DNA from: Candidatus Eiseniibacteriota bacterium
GTDB taxonomy: Bacteria; Orphanbacterota; Orphanbacteria; Orphanbacterales; Orphanbacteraceae
Assembly: GCA_029262235.1 (NCBI GenBank)
Contig: JAJCZU010000008.1
Location: forward strand, 321,621 to 385,620
Direction: 5' to 3'
DNA: 64,000 nt
Shown here: piece after piece, positions 43,336 to 51,787 of the stretch
Layout of the letters: every line of letters begins with the position of its first letter
Position numbering within the stretch: position 1 is the first letter of the stretch
The notes under the pieces: model-generated
What the model was told of the DNA's origin: nothing
Databases searched by the model: none
The model's input: the letters and a program-made list of their open reading frames with translations, nothing else
Translations under genes and position numbers: made by a program

Positions 43336-43575
43336 TCAGCGTACGAAGAACCAGTAGTAGACGGCCGCTCCGAGCACCACGAGCAGGATGATCTGCTTGA
43401 AGAGCGCGACCGTCGTCCGGACGAGCAGCACGATGCTGAGAAGAGCCCCCGCGGCGTAGATTCCGCGCATTTTCCAGACCGCGGTCCCGGTCTGCCCCGC
43501 CTCGAGCGTGTTCATGAGGCCGTAAGCGCAGTACGCGAGGGCGGCGGCGAGAGCGAGCAGAATCGCGAGCTTCAT
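43336..43575 (-). CDS. Small membrane protein, two to three helices
   Basis: This 79-residue protein has hydrophobic stretches at about residues 3-20 (LAILLALAAALAYCAYGL), 40-57 (AAGALLSIVLLVRTTVAL) and 60-76 (QIILLVVLGAAVYYWFF). It matches no family I recognise. It starts 4 bp after the stop of the DinB-like gene, so it is probably co-expressed with it. Confidence 0.6.
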   Translation of the reverse strand: MKLAILLALAAALAYCAYGLMNTLEAGQTGTAVWKMRGIYAAGALLSIVLLVRTTVALFKQIILLVVLGAAVYYWFFVR

Positions 43576-43579
43576 CCCG

Positions 43580-44062
43580 CTACTTCCCCATCAGATTGCG
43601 AAGCTGAAACGTGTGGCGGATCGGGTGCATGACGGCGTGTTCGAGCATCGCGTCGATACAGTAGACCGGGCCCCAGGCGGCCTCGAACTCGAGCTCGAAA
43701 GACTCGCCGGGGAGATCGACAAGCGGCGTTCGCCATTTCGCGAGACTCGCGTCGAGAAACGCATCGGCCTCGCTTTCGCAGTTTTCGAGCGTGGGCAGTT
43801 CACCGAATCCGGGCTCGGGCAGTTCGAGCGCCTTGCAGATCCATCCCATGTAATAGATCGTGCCGTTCAGAAGATGCAGAAGCAGGCTTTCGAGTGATTC
43901 GTAATCGGGATCGTCCGTTGCGGGCAGCTTGACGTTCTGCGCCTTCGCTTCGCGCCATGTAGCGAGAAACTCGCGCATGTGATGTTCATGCAGCGCGATC
44001 AGCGCGCGTGCGCCGGCGTATTCGTGGGCGGGAATCGCATCGGGAATCGTCATCTCATCCAT
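43580..44062 (-). CDS. DinB-like four-helix protein
   Basis: The 160-residue, mostly helical protein has the spaced histidines of the DinB/YfiT fold (LLLHLLNG near residue 66 and EHAVMHPIRH near 144-153), which usually bind a divalent metal. Members act as thiol-dependent transferases or have unknown functions. The GNAT gene ends 8 bp upstream on the same strand. Confidence 0.7.
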   Translation of the reverse strand: MDEMTIPDAIPAHEYAGARALIALHEHHMREFLATWREAKAQNVKLPATDDPDYESLESLLLHLLNGTIYYMGWICKALELPEPGFGELPTLENCESEADAFLDASLAKWRTPLVDLPGESFELEFEAAWGPVYCIDAMLEHAVMHPIRHTFQLRNLMGK

Positions 44063-44070
44063 CTCCCGGG

Positions 44071-44484
44071 TTACAGGGTTCGCCCGGGCGGCAGAACCCA
44101 GGCACTGTCATGGCGATCAAAGCCGACATGCCCGTAATAGTCGCGCGCGGCGGGCGCCGCGAGCAGAATGATCGTGCACTTCGGGCCGCCCGCGCACTGC
44201 GTAAGACGCATGAGCTCACGGCCGATGCCATGCTTCTGATAGTCGCGGTCGACCGCGAGATCGGACAGGTAGCACGCATAGTGAAAGTCGGTCACCGAGC
44301 GCGAAACACCAACGAGCCTGTCGCCGTCCCAGGCGGTCACCATCAGATTGCCATGCTCCACCATGCCCGCAAGACACGCCGGGTCATCCACGGGACGCCG
44401 CTCCGAAAGCGTGGAGCGCACGAGAATGTCGCGAAACTGCGCGGGCGTGATTCTCTCGTCTGTCGCGTAGCGAATCGCGCTCAT
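44071..44484 (-). CDS. GNAT family N-acetyltransferase
   Basis: The acetyl-CoA-binding motif is seen in LSDLAVDRDYQKHGIGRELM (Q/RxxGxG/A pattern), and the last strand-helix unit is YYGHVGFDRHDSAW, as in small GNAT enzymes. The length is 137 residues. The ATG shares its first base with the stop of the beta-barrel gene (TGATG), so it is translationally coupled to it. The substrate is unknown. Confidence 0.85.
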   Translation of the reverse strand: MSAIRYATDERITPAQFRDILVRSTLSERRPVDDPACLAGMVEHGNLMVTAWDGDRLVGVSRSVTDFHYACYLSDLAVDRDYQKHGIGRELMRLTQCAGGPKCTIILLAAPAARDYYGHVGFDRHDSAWVLPPGRTL

Positions 44485-46058
44485 CAAAAAGAACTCCGCA
44501 GCTTCACCTCGACCCCTTCGAACGCGGGCTCGAAGCGACATACGCCGCCGACGCACACGAAACCTGCCTGGCGCTTTCCGCCGGCCACCGTGAACGAGTG
44601 GTTCTGATTGATGCGGTAATCGACCTGCGTCATGAGGAAGTCGTCCTGCTGCGGGCGCGAAGGATCGACCGACGTCGCATGCTCGGCCGTCATCGAGATG
44701 ATGACGTCGTTGTTCACCGACCATTCGACGAGCGCGAAGTGGCTGCGCTCGATGCGTTCGAGCGGGCTCACGAACACGTCGCGCTCCTGAAACTGATATT
44801 CGCCGCGCAACGCCCACCCTTTACCGGCGGGATAGTATTCGATGTCGAGTACCGGCGTGTGTGTCTGGATGCCGCGCTTCTCGTCACGCTGATAATCGTA
44901 CACGGCGGCCACGGTCACTTCGTCGTTCACTTCGTGCCGTACTTCGCCGTACCACTCGTTGAACGCGACATCGTGATGAAAGAGATCCTCGTCGATCTTC
45001 GCCGTCTCGCTCCGGTTCAACGTGACCGTGGTTCCATAGCGCGGCGTTGCGACCGCTTCGATCTGAAATCCCTTCTCGTCGTCGGGGTCGATCTGATGCG
45101 GATTACGCGAAACGAGCGAGTACGAATTCTCGCGCGTCAGCGAAGGCGGATTATTGATGTCGCTGCCCGGGTCGGACATGCTCGTGAAGCGAAAGTGATC
45201 GTACCGTTTGTACTCGGCCGAAAATGTCAGGAAGTCGACCGGAAACATCGAGAGTGCGATGTAGTGGCCGACGCCCTTCGTGGGCATCGTGCCGAGCAGC
45301 GCGATGACGTCCTCGCGGTCGAGCCGGTTGATGCGGGCATATTCGCCGTAGAGGTCGAACAGCGGATGTGCGATCGAGCCGCGCCCGGCGTACGCTTCCT
45401 CTTCGAGACGGAAGCGTTCGCCGAGTTCGTTCGAAAGGCTCTGCAGCACGTAACTGCCGCCCAGAACCACGTTCGCCGAGCCGATCGACGGCACGCGATA
45501 TTCGAGATCGGTGCCGCGCAAAACGTCTTCGCGCTCGGCGCTTCTCGTGGGGCCCGTGTTCCGCATGCGGCCCGAAAACGCCTTGCCCCGGAACCCGCCC
45601 GCTTCGCCGCGAAAGAGCGCGCCGTCGACGTTGTTGTCGACGCGGATGTCGCGCTCTTCGTAGGAACGGAACAACAGTCCCCGCCCGAAGATTTCGTAAA
45701 AGTTCCCGACGTGGATTCTCGAACGGCCGAAGTCGAACGCCGCGTAGCGCTGCACCACGCCCTCGCGCAGCGAGTCGCCGCGCAGTTCGTGCGGCTGGAA
45801 CGCCTCGTACCGAAAACCGAGCAGCAGATCGTCGAAGCGAAGGTCGACATCGAGCCAGTCCTCGAAGATCTCCTTCGGCTGATCGCGATCGTTTTCGCTT
45901 TGTGTGTTGAGTGAGTACTCCGCCTGATTCTCGGCGTGAAACGTGATCCGCTCGACCGCATGCGCGGCGCCGGGGATAGCCAGCGCCGCGAGCAGGACGA
46001 GAGCACCAGGGGAGCATGTGAAAAGCGAGGGGCGGTAATGCTGCCGTGCGGGGATCAG
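44484..46058 (-). CDS. Outer-membrane beta-barrel protein (DUF6029-like), probable CTG start
   Basis: The mature protein (after a signal sequence ALVLLAALAIPGAAHA) is a chain of amphipathic strands of about 480 residues with typical barrel ends, finishing in LRSSF. It resembles DUF6029-type outer-membrane proteins (family name from memory). No ATG, GTG or TTG lies in frame near the signal peptide; the only well-placed site is AGGAGG at seven bases before CTG 46058, which overlaps the tlpA stop. I therefore take CTG as the start; the open frame continues far upstream through tlpA but antisense-like in composition. Confidence 0.65.
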   Translation of the reverse strand: MIPARQHYRPSLFTCSPGALVLLAALAIPGAAHAVERITFHAENQAEYSLNTQSENDRDQPKEIFEDWLDVDLRFDDLLLGFRYEAFQPHELRGDSLREGVVQRYAAFDFGRSRIHVGNFYEIFGRGLLFRSYEERDIRVDNNVDGALFRGEAGGFRGKAFSGRMRNTGPTRSAEREDVLRGTDLEYRVPSIGSANVVLGGSYVLQSLSNELGERFRLEEEAYAGRGSIAHPLFDLYGEYARINRLDREDVIALLGTMPTKGVGHYIALSMFPVDFLTFSAEYKRYDHFRFTSMSDPGSDINNPPSLTRENSYSLVSRNPHQIDPDDEKGFQIEAVATPRYGTTVTLNRSETAKIDEDLFHHDVAFNEWYGEVRHEVNDEVTVAAVYDYQRDEKRGIQTHTPVLDIEYYPAGKGWALRGEYQFQERDVFVSPLERIERSHFALVEWSVNNDVIISMTAEHATSVDPSRPQQDDFLMTQVDYRINQNHSFTVAGGKRQAGFVCVGGVCRFEPAFEGVEVKLRSSF

Positions 46059-46642
46059 TTCATCCCCTCCTCGTGATCGGCATCCGTTTTCGTTTCGGCT
46101 TCCGGGGCGGCGGCGGGCATCAGCTTCGCCACTTCGCCGTGCAGACGTTGCTCGAGTTCGGTCGAGTAGCCGAGCTGCGCATACGCGATCTTGCGATCCT
46201 GGCCGATCAGGTACACCTTCGGAATCTGGCTGAATCGATACAGGCGCTGCAGCGAACGGTTCGGGTCCATGAGCACTTCGAACTCGTACCCCTTGCTCTT
46301 CACGTACGGCTTCACTTTCGCCGTGGAACGCGGCGAGTCCGTATTGATCGTGAGTACGGTAAAGCCGCGATCCTTGAATTCCGTGTGCAGTTTGTTGGTG
46401 CCGGGCAGCGCGCGAAGACACGGCTTGCACCAGAGCGCCCAGAAGTCGAGCAGCACCGGGCCGCTCTCGAGCGCTTCGTAGAGGCTCACCTCTTCACCCG
46501 CGAGATTGACGAGCGTGAAATCCGGCGCGTCGCGTCCGATCTCGGCGGCGACCTGCGGCTGCGCGAACGCCATGCCTGGCGCGATCGCCGACGCGGCCAT
46601 GATAAGGAGAGCGAGCGTCAGTGTCTTCTTCCCAATATGCAA
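46055..46642 (-). CDS. TlpA-like extracytoplasmic thioredoxin
   Basis: A signal peptide (ending AFAQ) and a redoxin domain with the active-site motif WCKPC (about residue 73, in DFWALWCKPCLRALPG) and cis-proline region QIPKVYLIG are present. Such proteins reduce disulfides in the periplasm. The C-terminus is acidic with histidine (DADHEEGMN). The start is a TTG with GGGAG upstream. It is part of the 44-50.5 kb redox/outer-membrane operon. Confidence 0.9.
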   Translation of the reverse strand: MHIGKKTLTLALLIMAASAIAPGMAFAQPQVAAEIGRDAPDFTLVNLAGEEVSLYEALESGPVLLDFWALWCKPCLRALPGTNKLHTEFKDRGFTVLTINTDSPRSTAKVKPYVKSKGYEFEVLMDPNRSLQRLYRFSQIPKVYLIGQDRKIAYAQLGYSTELEQRLHGEVAKLMPAAAPEAETKTDADHEEGMN

Positions 46643-46668
46643 TGGTCTGTTCTCCCAGGGGCTGTTGG

Positions 46669-48639
46669 CTATCGAACCAGCATCATCTTGCGTGTTTCGG
46701 ACGAGCGATCGGCCACGATGCGCGCGAAGTAAACTCCGCTCGTGACAGAGCGCCCGCTGTCATTTTCTCCATCCCAGACGACCGTGTGCACGCCCGGGCC
46801 GGTTTCGCCGTGAACGAGCGTGCGAACGGCCCGCCCCGCGGCATCGTAAATCACGAGCGAAACGAGCTGGCGCGAGCGCAGCTCGAACCGGATCGTCGTT
46901 GTCGGATTGAACGGGTTCGGGCTGTTCGGCCCGAGCGTAACGAACGAAGGGTCGGTCGGAATCGCGACCGGACGATCTTTCGACACGACCGTGAACGTGC
47001 CGAGCGCGCCACTCGAAGCCGTGTACTCGTTCCGCGATTCGTCAAAGTAAGTCGTAAGTTCCGTATTGTCGCGCGCGATCACCGCGTTCACCACTTCCGA
47101 ACCGCCAGAAGCGTGAAAAGTCACATGCGCGCCTTCGTGCGTGAATGACCGGTCGGGAAGCACGGTGTAGGCGGCGTTGTCAGCGTCATCCGTGCGCAAC
47201 CCTTCGCCGCCATGCGCTTCTTCGCCCAGAACGAGCAGGTACTCGCCGTCATCGAACAGGCCGGCGTCGACCCCGATCGTAAAGTGGCCGTCGGCGCTCG
47301 ATGCGGCAAACGACTGCGCGCCCGCCTTCGACGCCGTGAAGCTCCGCATGACGTCACCGCCGTTGCCCGCCACGTCTTTCGCAAATGCGTTGAGATCCAC
47401 CGTGCCGGGCGTCGCAAGATCATGGCGAGCGTGCCAGATCCCGGCTTCGGCGTCGAGCAGCGCAAGGGTGACAGGGTCGCCGTTCACGGTCAGCGTCACT
47501 GACTCCGGTTCGACGCCGTCCGCGCTCCCGACGTAAAGATCGAGGTTCGACGTAAAGAACGGATGTTGCAGAACGCCGACCGAAAGCTGCGGCGCCGTCA
47601 TATCTCCGAAGAACGCGAACGCGCGGTCCACGATCTCGTCCATGGCGTCACTCTCGTTGATAGAGGCGAAGTCGAACGGCAGATAGATCATGCGCTCCAT
47701 GCCGTCCGCGCGACGAACGCCCGCTGTGGCCCCGCTGGCCCATTTCAGGAACGCTTTCCCCGCGATCGTCGGCGCGATGCGATCGGAGGCGGCGTCATCC
47801 ACGGTGAACGCAAGTCCACGTCCGAGCCCGTCGCCGACAATACCGGCTACGTCGCTTTCCGCGTTCGATGTGCTCACGTACGCGGCGCCGAGATCGTCGG
47901 CGAAGAATTCGCACGCGTCCTGGCTGTAATGCGCGCTCGAGGGATCGCAGAGCCCGTGCGCCAGGTTCGACCCTGAGATCAGCAAACTGCCGCCGTCGCC
48001 GAGATACTGCGCGATCGAAGCGCGGTTCCCTTCCGTCAGGGGATCTTCCTTTTGCCCCGCCATCCAGAAGACCGTTTCGAAAGTGGTCATGTCGTCGAAC
48101 TGCGGTCCGGCGCCGAACACCTTCCAGATCCCGTACGTCTTGCCGAACGGGAGGCGCGAAACGATCTCACTTGCGGCCGTTCCGTCACCCTGGTCGACCA
48201 CGAGCACGTCAAGGCCGTCCGTGATGCCGAGATACTTCTGCACGAATGGTTCGCCGACAACCTGCCCGTTCGTATCACGCTGCGTGATGTTGTACGTAAC
48301 GAGCCCGAATCCCTCGCCCGTGATCGCGTTGATCCACGTCGAAAGCGTATCGGTTTCGCCGGGACTCCAGTTCTGCTCGGCGCTGCTTACGAAATCCGCG
48401 AGGCAGAAAATGCCGAAACAGATCGACGACGTCCATCCGTCCGGAATCTCCTCCACACGATCGACACGCATTTTGATCGTCTGATCGGAAGTGTTCGTGA
48501 CGAGCGTCTTCACTTTGATCTGCTCGCCGACCTTCCCCACGCGAACCGGGTTCAGCGGCGTCACCGTGAAGTCCTGGGCGGCCGCAAAGACCGGCAAAGC
48601 GAGCACTGCGGTGATCAGAGCGAGTCGAATGCGTTTCAT
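46669..48639 (-). CDS. Exported multidomain protein with FlgD-like sorting domain
   Basis: After a signal peptide (ending FAAAQ) the first ~110 residues look like an Ig-like domain with a cysteine pair (SSICFGIFCLADF), followed by a flavodoxin-like or ThuA-like segment (LDVLVVDQGDG, GDGGSLLISGSNLA), a Gly/Asp-rich beta region and a classic C-terminal domain (NSPNPFNPTTTIRF, VIYDAAGRAVRTL, WDGENDSGRSVTSGVYFARI). AGGAG lies before the ATG. It sits between the PEGA lipoprotein and tlpA, and such secreted proteins are often partners of extracytoplasmic thioredoxins. Confidence 0.75.
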   Translation of the reverse strand: MKRIRLALITAVLALPVFAAAQDFTVTPLNPVRVGKVGEQIKVKTLVTNTSDQTIKMRVDRVEEIPDGWTSSICFGIFCLADFVSSAEQNWSPGETDTLSTWINAITGEGFGLVTYNITQRDTNGQVVGEPFVQKYLGITDGLDVLVVDQGDGTAASEIVSRLPFGKTYGIWKVFGAGPQFDDMTTFETVFWMAGQKEDPLTEGNRASIAQYLGDGGSLLISGSNLAHGLCDPSSAHYSQDACEFFADDLGAAYVSTSNAESDVAGIVGDGLGRGLAFTVDDAASDRIAPTIAGKAFLKWASGATAGVRRADGMERMIYLPFDFASINESDAMDEIVDRAFAFFGDMTAPQLSVGVLQHPFFTSNLDLYVGSADGVEPESVTLTVNGDPVTLALLDAEAGIWHARHDLATPGTVDLNAFAKDVAGNGGDVMRSFTASKAGAQSFAASSADGHFTIGVDAGLFDDGEYLLVLGEEAHGGEGLRTDDADNAAYTVLPDRSFTHEGAHVTFHASGGSEVVNAVIARDNTELTTYFDESRNEYTASSGALGTFTVVSKDRPVAIPTDPSFVTLGPNSPNPFNPTTTIRFELRSRQLVSLVIYDAAGRAVRTLVHGETGPGVHTVVWDGENDSGRSVTSGVYFARIVADRSSETRKMMLVR

Positions 48640-48662
48640 GCTGCTCTCCTCGAGCGGGAGTT

Positions 48663-49901
48663 TTAACGTGTGGTCGCTGCCTGATAAACGGTGAACGCCG
48701 TCCCCGACTGCACGAACGCCACCGCGTGCAGGTTCCCGGCGACCCAGTCGTCGAGCGGAATGTTCCCGTCCACTGCCGGGTCGGCAATCGCAAGAGCGTA
48801 ACGGAACGTCTGCATCTCGCCGACAGCGAGATCGAGAAGGAGACCGTTGGTATCGGGGAAGAACTGCTTCACGATGTCGTCGAAGTGATCGATGCCGTTC
48901 GGCGCATCGTAGTCGATCGCCGTCTCGATCGCGACGACGACCAGGCGTTCCTCGCCCGCGATATCCGCCGTCTTGCGCACGCTGCCTGCGATGATCAGCG
49001 AGTCGCCGACCGCCGAGGCCACCACCGCGATCTGGTAGGGGGGCGTGGCCGCGGCACGCGCCTGCACGTCGCTCACCATCGCCGCCTTGTTGTCGACGTC
49101 ATCGAACCGCGCGCCATCGAACCGGAACTGCGGCAGCGCGATCACGCTGTAGACGTCACGCCGGTCGTCGTTCTGCTCCTGATTGTCGAGCCAGAAGGGA
49201 TCGCCGAACGTGGGAAAGTTGAGGTGGACACCGATTGTCGAAACGGTCGCGGCATCGAGATCGGCGATCGCCGCCTCGAGCGCCAGCTCGGCGGGCAAAC
49301 ACGGCGTGCAGCCGTAATTCGAATAGTGCTCGATCAACACTCGCTTCGCACTCGGTTCTTCCACCAGCGTGAACGAAGCTTCGGACGTCGAGTCGAGGGC
49401 CACGGTAACGCTCTGCATCGCGCGCGCGTATCCCGCATGCACGACATCCACCTGATACGTACCGGGCGCGATGTCCGTGATGTCCGCCGGCGTGAACTGC
49501 CCGGTCACTTTTCCGTCGACCAGAATCGCCGCACCGGCAATATCGCTTTCGACGTGAATCTTTCCCGCTTCGAGAAGAAGCAGGCTGAACGAGGCCGTGA
49601 CCGTTTTACCCGCAACAACCGTAACGTCGATCAGTTCCGGTGTCACGGAGTAGCCGTCGAGCGAGACACGAACCGTATAGATTCCGGGATCGAGATTGCT
49701 CAGTTTCGCGTCGGTCGTTTCCCCGCGCGCCACACCGTTCAGCGTGATGGCCGCGCCGTCGACGTTCGTGTCCACCTGGATCGAGCCCTTCGTCGGCGGA
49801 TCGGGATCCGTGCTCGACCCGCCGCAACTCCAGACGGCGAGCGAAAGCACGACCAGAAGAACGGGCAACAGAAAGTGCTGAGTGGTAGACCGGCTTTTCA
49901 T
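48663..49901 (-). CDS. Lipoprotein with two PEGA domains and an Omp28-like thioredoxin domain
   Basis: Lipobox VWSC (Cys near residue 26) is followed by two PEGA repeats (GSIQVDTNVDGAAITLNGVA..., GKIHVESDIAGAAILVDGKV..., about residues 38-185), which often bind cell-wall or surface structures. The C-terminal ~220 residues begin VLIEHYSNYGCTPCLP, a thioredoxin-fold opening with CTPC, as in Omp28-related proteins. It is directly followed by the FlgD-sorted protein. Its ATG abuts the stop of the upstream lipoprotein gene. Surface-exposed thiol chemistry is the most likely role. Confidence 0.8.
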   Translation of the reverse strand: MKSRSTTQHFLLPVLLVVLSLAVWSCGGSSTDPDPPTKGSIQVDTNVDGAAITLNGVARGETTDAKLSNLDPGIYTVRVSLDGYSVTPELIDVTVVAGKTVTASFSLLLLEAGKIHVESDIAGAAILVDGKVTGQFTPADITDIAPGTYQVDVVHAGYARAMQSVTVALDSTSEASFTLVEEPSAKRVLIEHYSNYGCTPCLPAELALEAAIADLDAATVSTIGVHLNFPTFGDPFWLDNQEQNDDRRDVYSVIALPQFRFDGARFDDVDNKAAMVSDVQARAAATPPYQIAVVASAVGDSLIIAGSVRKTADIAGEERLVVVAIETAIDYDAPNGIDHFDDIVKQFFPDTNGLLLDLAVGEMQTFRYALAIADPAVDGNIPLDDWVAGNLHAVAFVQSGTAFTVYQAATTR

Positions 49902-50534
49902 TTAGTGATTGTGCCCTTCGTGCGTCTTTGCCGCGATCGCTTTGTTGATTCCGTTGTGCGGATACGACTCCTCCCGGGGTACGAGGAACCAGTTCACGCC
50001 ACCCGCAGCGACTGCTTTGGCCACATCGTCCCGGTCGCCGTGGATGATCGCACGGTTGAATCGGGCGAACGTCTTCTTGCCCGCGAGGGCGCCCGCCGCG
50101 TCGAGCGACTCCATCTGGGCGTAGGTGTAGAGAACACTGTCGTTCCCCATCAGGCCGAACATGGTTTCTTCGACCGCGAACGCGTTGATCTCTTTGATCT
50201 TCCGGCCAAGCGTCGTCTTGTCGAACTGCACTTCTTCGTCTTCCATGTTGACCATGCGCATGACTTCGGACGGCAGCGCTTCCGACGTGCCCGGCGCGTG
50301 CTTGCTGATCGCCACGTCACCGGTCTGCGTCACGCGGGGGGCCTCACCGCTTCCGGCCACGGTCTTACCGATCGCGGGCGTGTGATCCTCATCCGTCGCG
50401 GGGGCCTTTTCGGCATTCTTCGCGGTTGTCTGTGCGCCCTCTTCGGACTTCGAGCCGCAGCCGAACGCGAAAAGACCGGCACAAAGAACGAGAGTGGCCA
50501 TGAGAACAAATCGAGGGTGTCGCATCGTATCCAT
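49902..50534 (-). CDS. Lipoprotein of unknown function with His-rich end
   Basis: Lipobox FAFGC near residue 26 is followed by a disordered Lys/Glu/Ala stretch and a small domain that I do not recognise (residues ~90-200; EINAFAVEETMFGLMGNDSV, KTFARFNRAIIHGDRDDVAK), ending with HEGHNH, a possible metal-binding end. AGGAG is six bases before the ATG. It heads the redox operon with no gap to the next gene. Confidence 0.6.
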   Translation of the reverse strand: MDTMRHPRFVLMATLVLCAGLFAFGCGSKSEEGAQTTAKNAEKAPATDEDHTPAIGKTVAGSGEAPRVTQTGDVAISKHAPGTSEALPSEVMRMVNMEDEEVQFDKTTLGRKIKEINAFAVEETMFGLMGNDSVLYTYAQMESLDAAGALAGKKTFARFNRAIIHGDRDDVAKAVAAGGVNWFLVPREESYPHNGINKAIAAKTHEGHNH

Positions 50535-50602
50535 ATCAATCTCCTGATCGGTTGGGTTGCTTCAAGATCGGCTTCTTATTGTAGCGGGATCGAGCGGGGG
50601 TG

Positions 50603-51787
50603 TCACGCGGGGTCGGAGGTGCCCGGAAGCGCGCCCAGAACGGCGCGATAGTGGCCCTGCTCTTCGGCCCAGCGGTAGCGGCCGTAGACGGCGCGCCCCC
50701 GTTCGAGCGTTTTCCGTACGGAATCGGGCGCCTGCGCGGCCTTTCGGATGGCTTCCGCCAGGCCGTCGACACTCTCAGGCTCGAAAAAGAGCAGGTCTTC
50801 TTCCCCGAAATAGTCCGAAATGCCGGGCGTCCGGGCCACGAGAACCGGGCGCCCCATGCGCAGATACTCGAAGATGCGTGTAGGTAAGTTACGCTCTGTA
50901 AACACGTTAAGACGATTCGGAATGACGCCGAGGTCGCACTTCCTGATGTGCTCGGGGATCTCTTCGATCGGCCGCTGTCCATGAAACGTCACGCGGTCCG
51001 AGACGCCGAGCTCCGTAGCCAGGCGTTTGCAGTCGTCCTCGGCGTCGCCCCCGCCGCAGATCGTGAGGTCGAGCCCGGGCATCTCTTCGCGAAGCGCCGC
51101 CACGGCCCGGATCGCGAAATCGAGCCCGCTCCTGTGAACGACCGTGCCGTGATAAATGAGATGAAACGCGTCGCCTGCGGGCCCGGTCCACGGCTCTTCC
51201 TCGGGAAAAATCGACTCGGCGGGCGAGTTCAGCACGATCTCGATCTTTTGACGCGGTACGCCCCGTTCGACGAGACGGTCGCGAAAGGCGATCGATGTCG
51301 TAATGATGAGATCCGCCGCGGCGAGCGAAATCGCCTCCACGAAACAGAGCACGCGAAGCGCCTTCGACCCCTCTTTCAGTTCATACTTCGCCGCGTACAC
51401 CTCAGGGACGAGATCGTGCAGGTCGAGAACGATCTTCGCGCCGCGAAGACGCGGGATGAGGCCGCAGAACACGAGAACGTCCGGCATGTTATGCGCCTGA
51501 AAGACGTCGTAGCGATTCTGAAAGGCGAGCCACGACGTCATGAAAAGCGAGGCGACGAAAAAGAGGCCGTACTCGAGCAGGTAGCGCACGATGCCGCCGC
51601 GTTTGCGCTGAATCGGAAGCCGGAAATAGCGCACGCCGTTCACGGTTTCCCGCGCACTCTCGCCGTCATTCCGCAGGCAGATGACGTCGACCTTCGTCCC
51701 GGTCGCCGTCAGCGCCTCCGCCTCCCGCCTGACGCGCGGGTCGTCGGGGCAGTAGGAGTGGACGACCATGCAGACGGAAGCGATCAT
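50603..51787 (-). CDS. Glycosyltransferase family 4 protein
   Basis: This GT-B fold enzyme of 394 residues has an N-terminal domain with VCMVVHSYCPDDPRVRREAEAL, and a C-terminal nucleotide-sugar domain with LIYHGTVVHRSGLDFAIRAV and an ExxxxxE-like motif (RIFEYLRMGRPVLVA). A hydrophobic stretch around residues 70-88 probably lies against the membrane. The ATG overlaps the stop of the carbamoyltransferase gene by one base (TAATG), so the two genes act together, presumably in surface or secondary polysaccharide synthesis. Confidence 0.88.
   Translation of the reverse strand: MIASVCMVVHSYCPDDPRVRREAEALTATGTKVDVICLRNDGESARETVNGVRYFRLPIQRKRGGIVRYLLEYGLFFVASLFMTSWLAFQNRYDVFQAHNMPDVLVFCGLIPRLRGAKIVLDLHDLVPEVYAAKYELKEGSKALRVLCFVEAISLAAADLIITTSIAFRDRLVERGVPRQKIEIVLNSPAESIFPEEEPWTGPAGDAFHLIYHGTVVHRSGLDFAIRAVAALREEMPGLDLTICGGGDAEDDCKRLATELGVSDRVTFHGQRPIEEIPEHIRKCDLGVIPNRLNVFTERNLPTRIFEYLRMGRPVLVARTPGISDYFGEEDLLFFEPESVDGLAEAIRKAAQAPDSVRKTLERGRAVYGRYRWAEEQGHYRAVLGALPGTSDPA

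Noticed and set aside
36215-48639. Type IX secretion system locus
   Set aside because: Two proteins have FlgD/T9SS-A-like C-termini, but no por/gld/spr component is in the window, and such domains also occur in phyla lacking T9SS.
48726-50651. Open frame of 641 codons on the + strand
   Set aside because: It is antisense to two lipoproteins with clear lipoboxes and PEGA domains.
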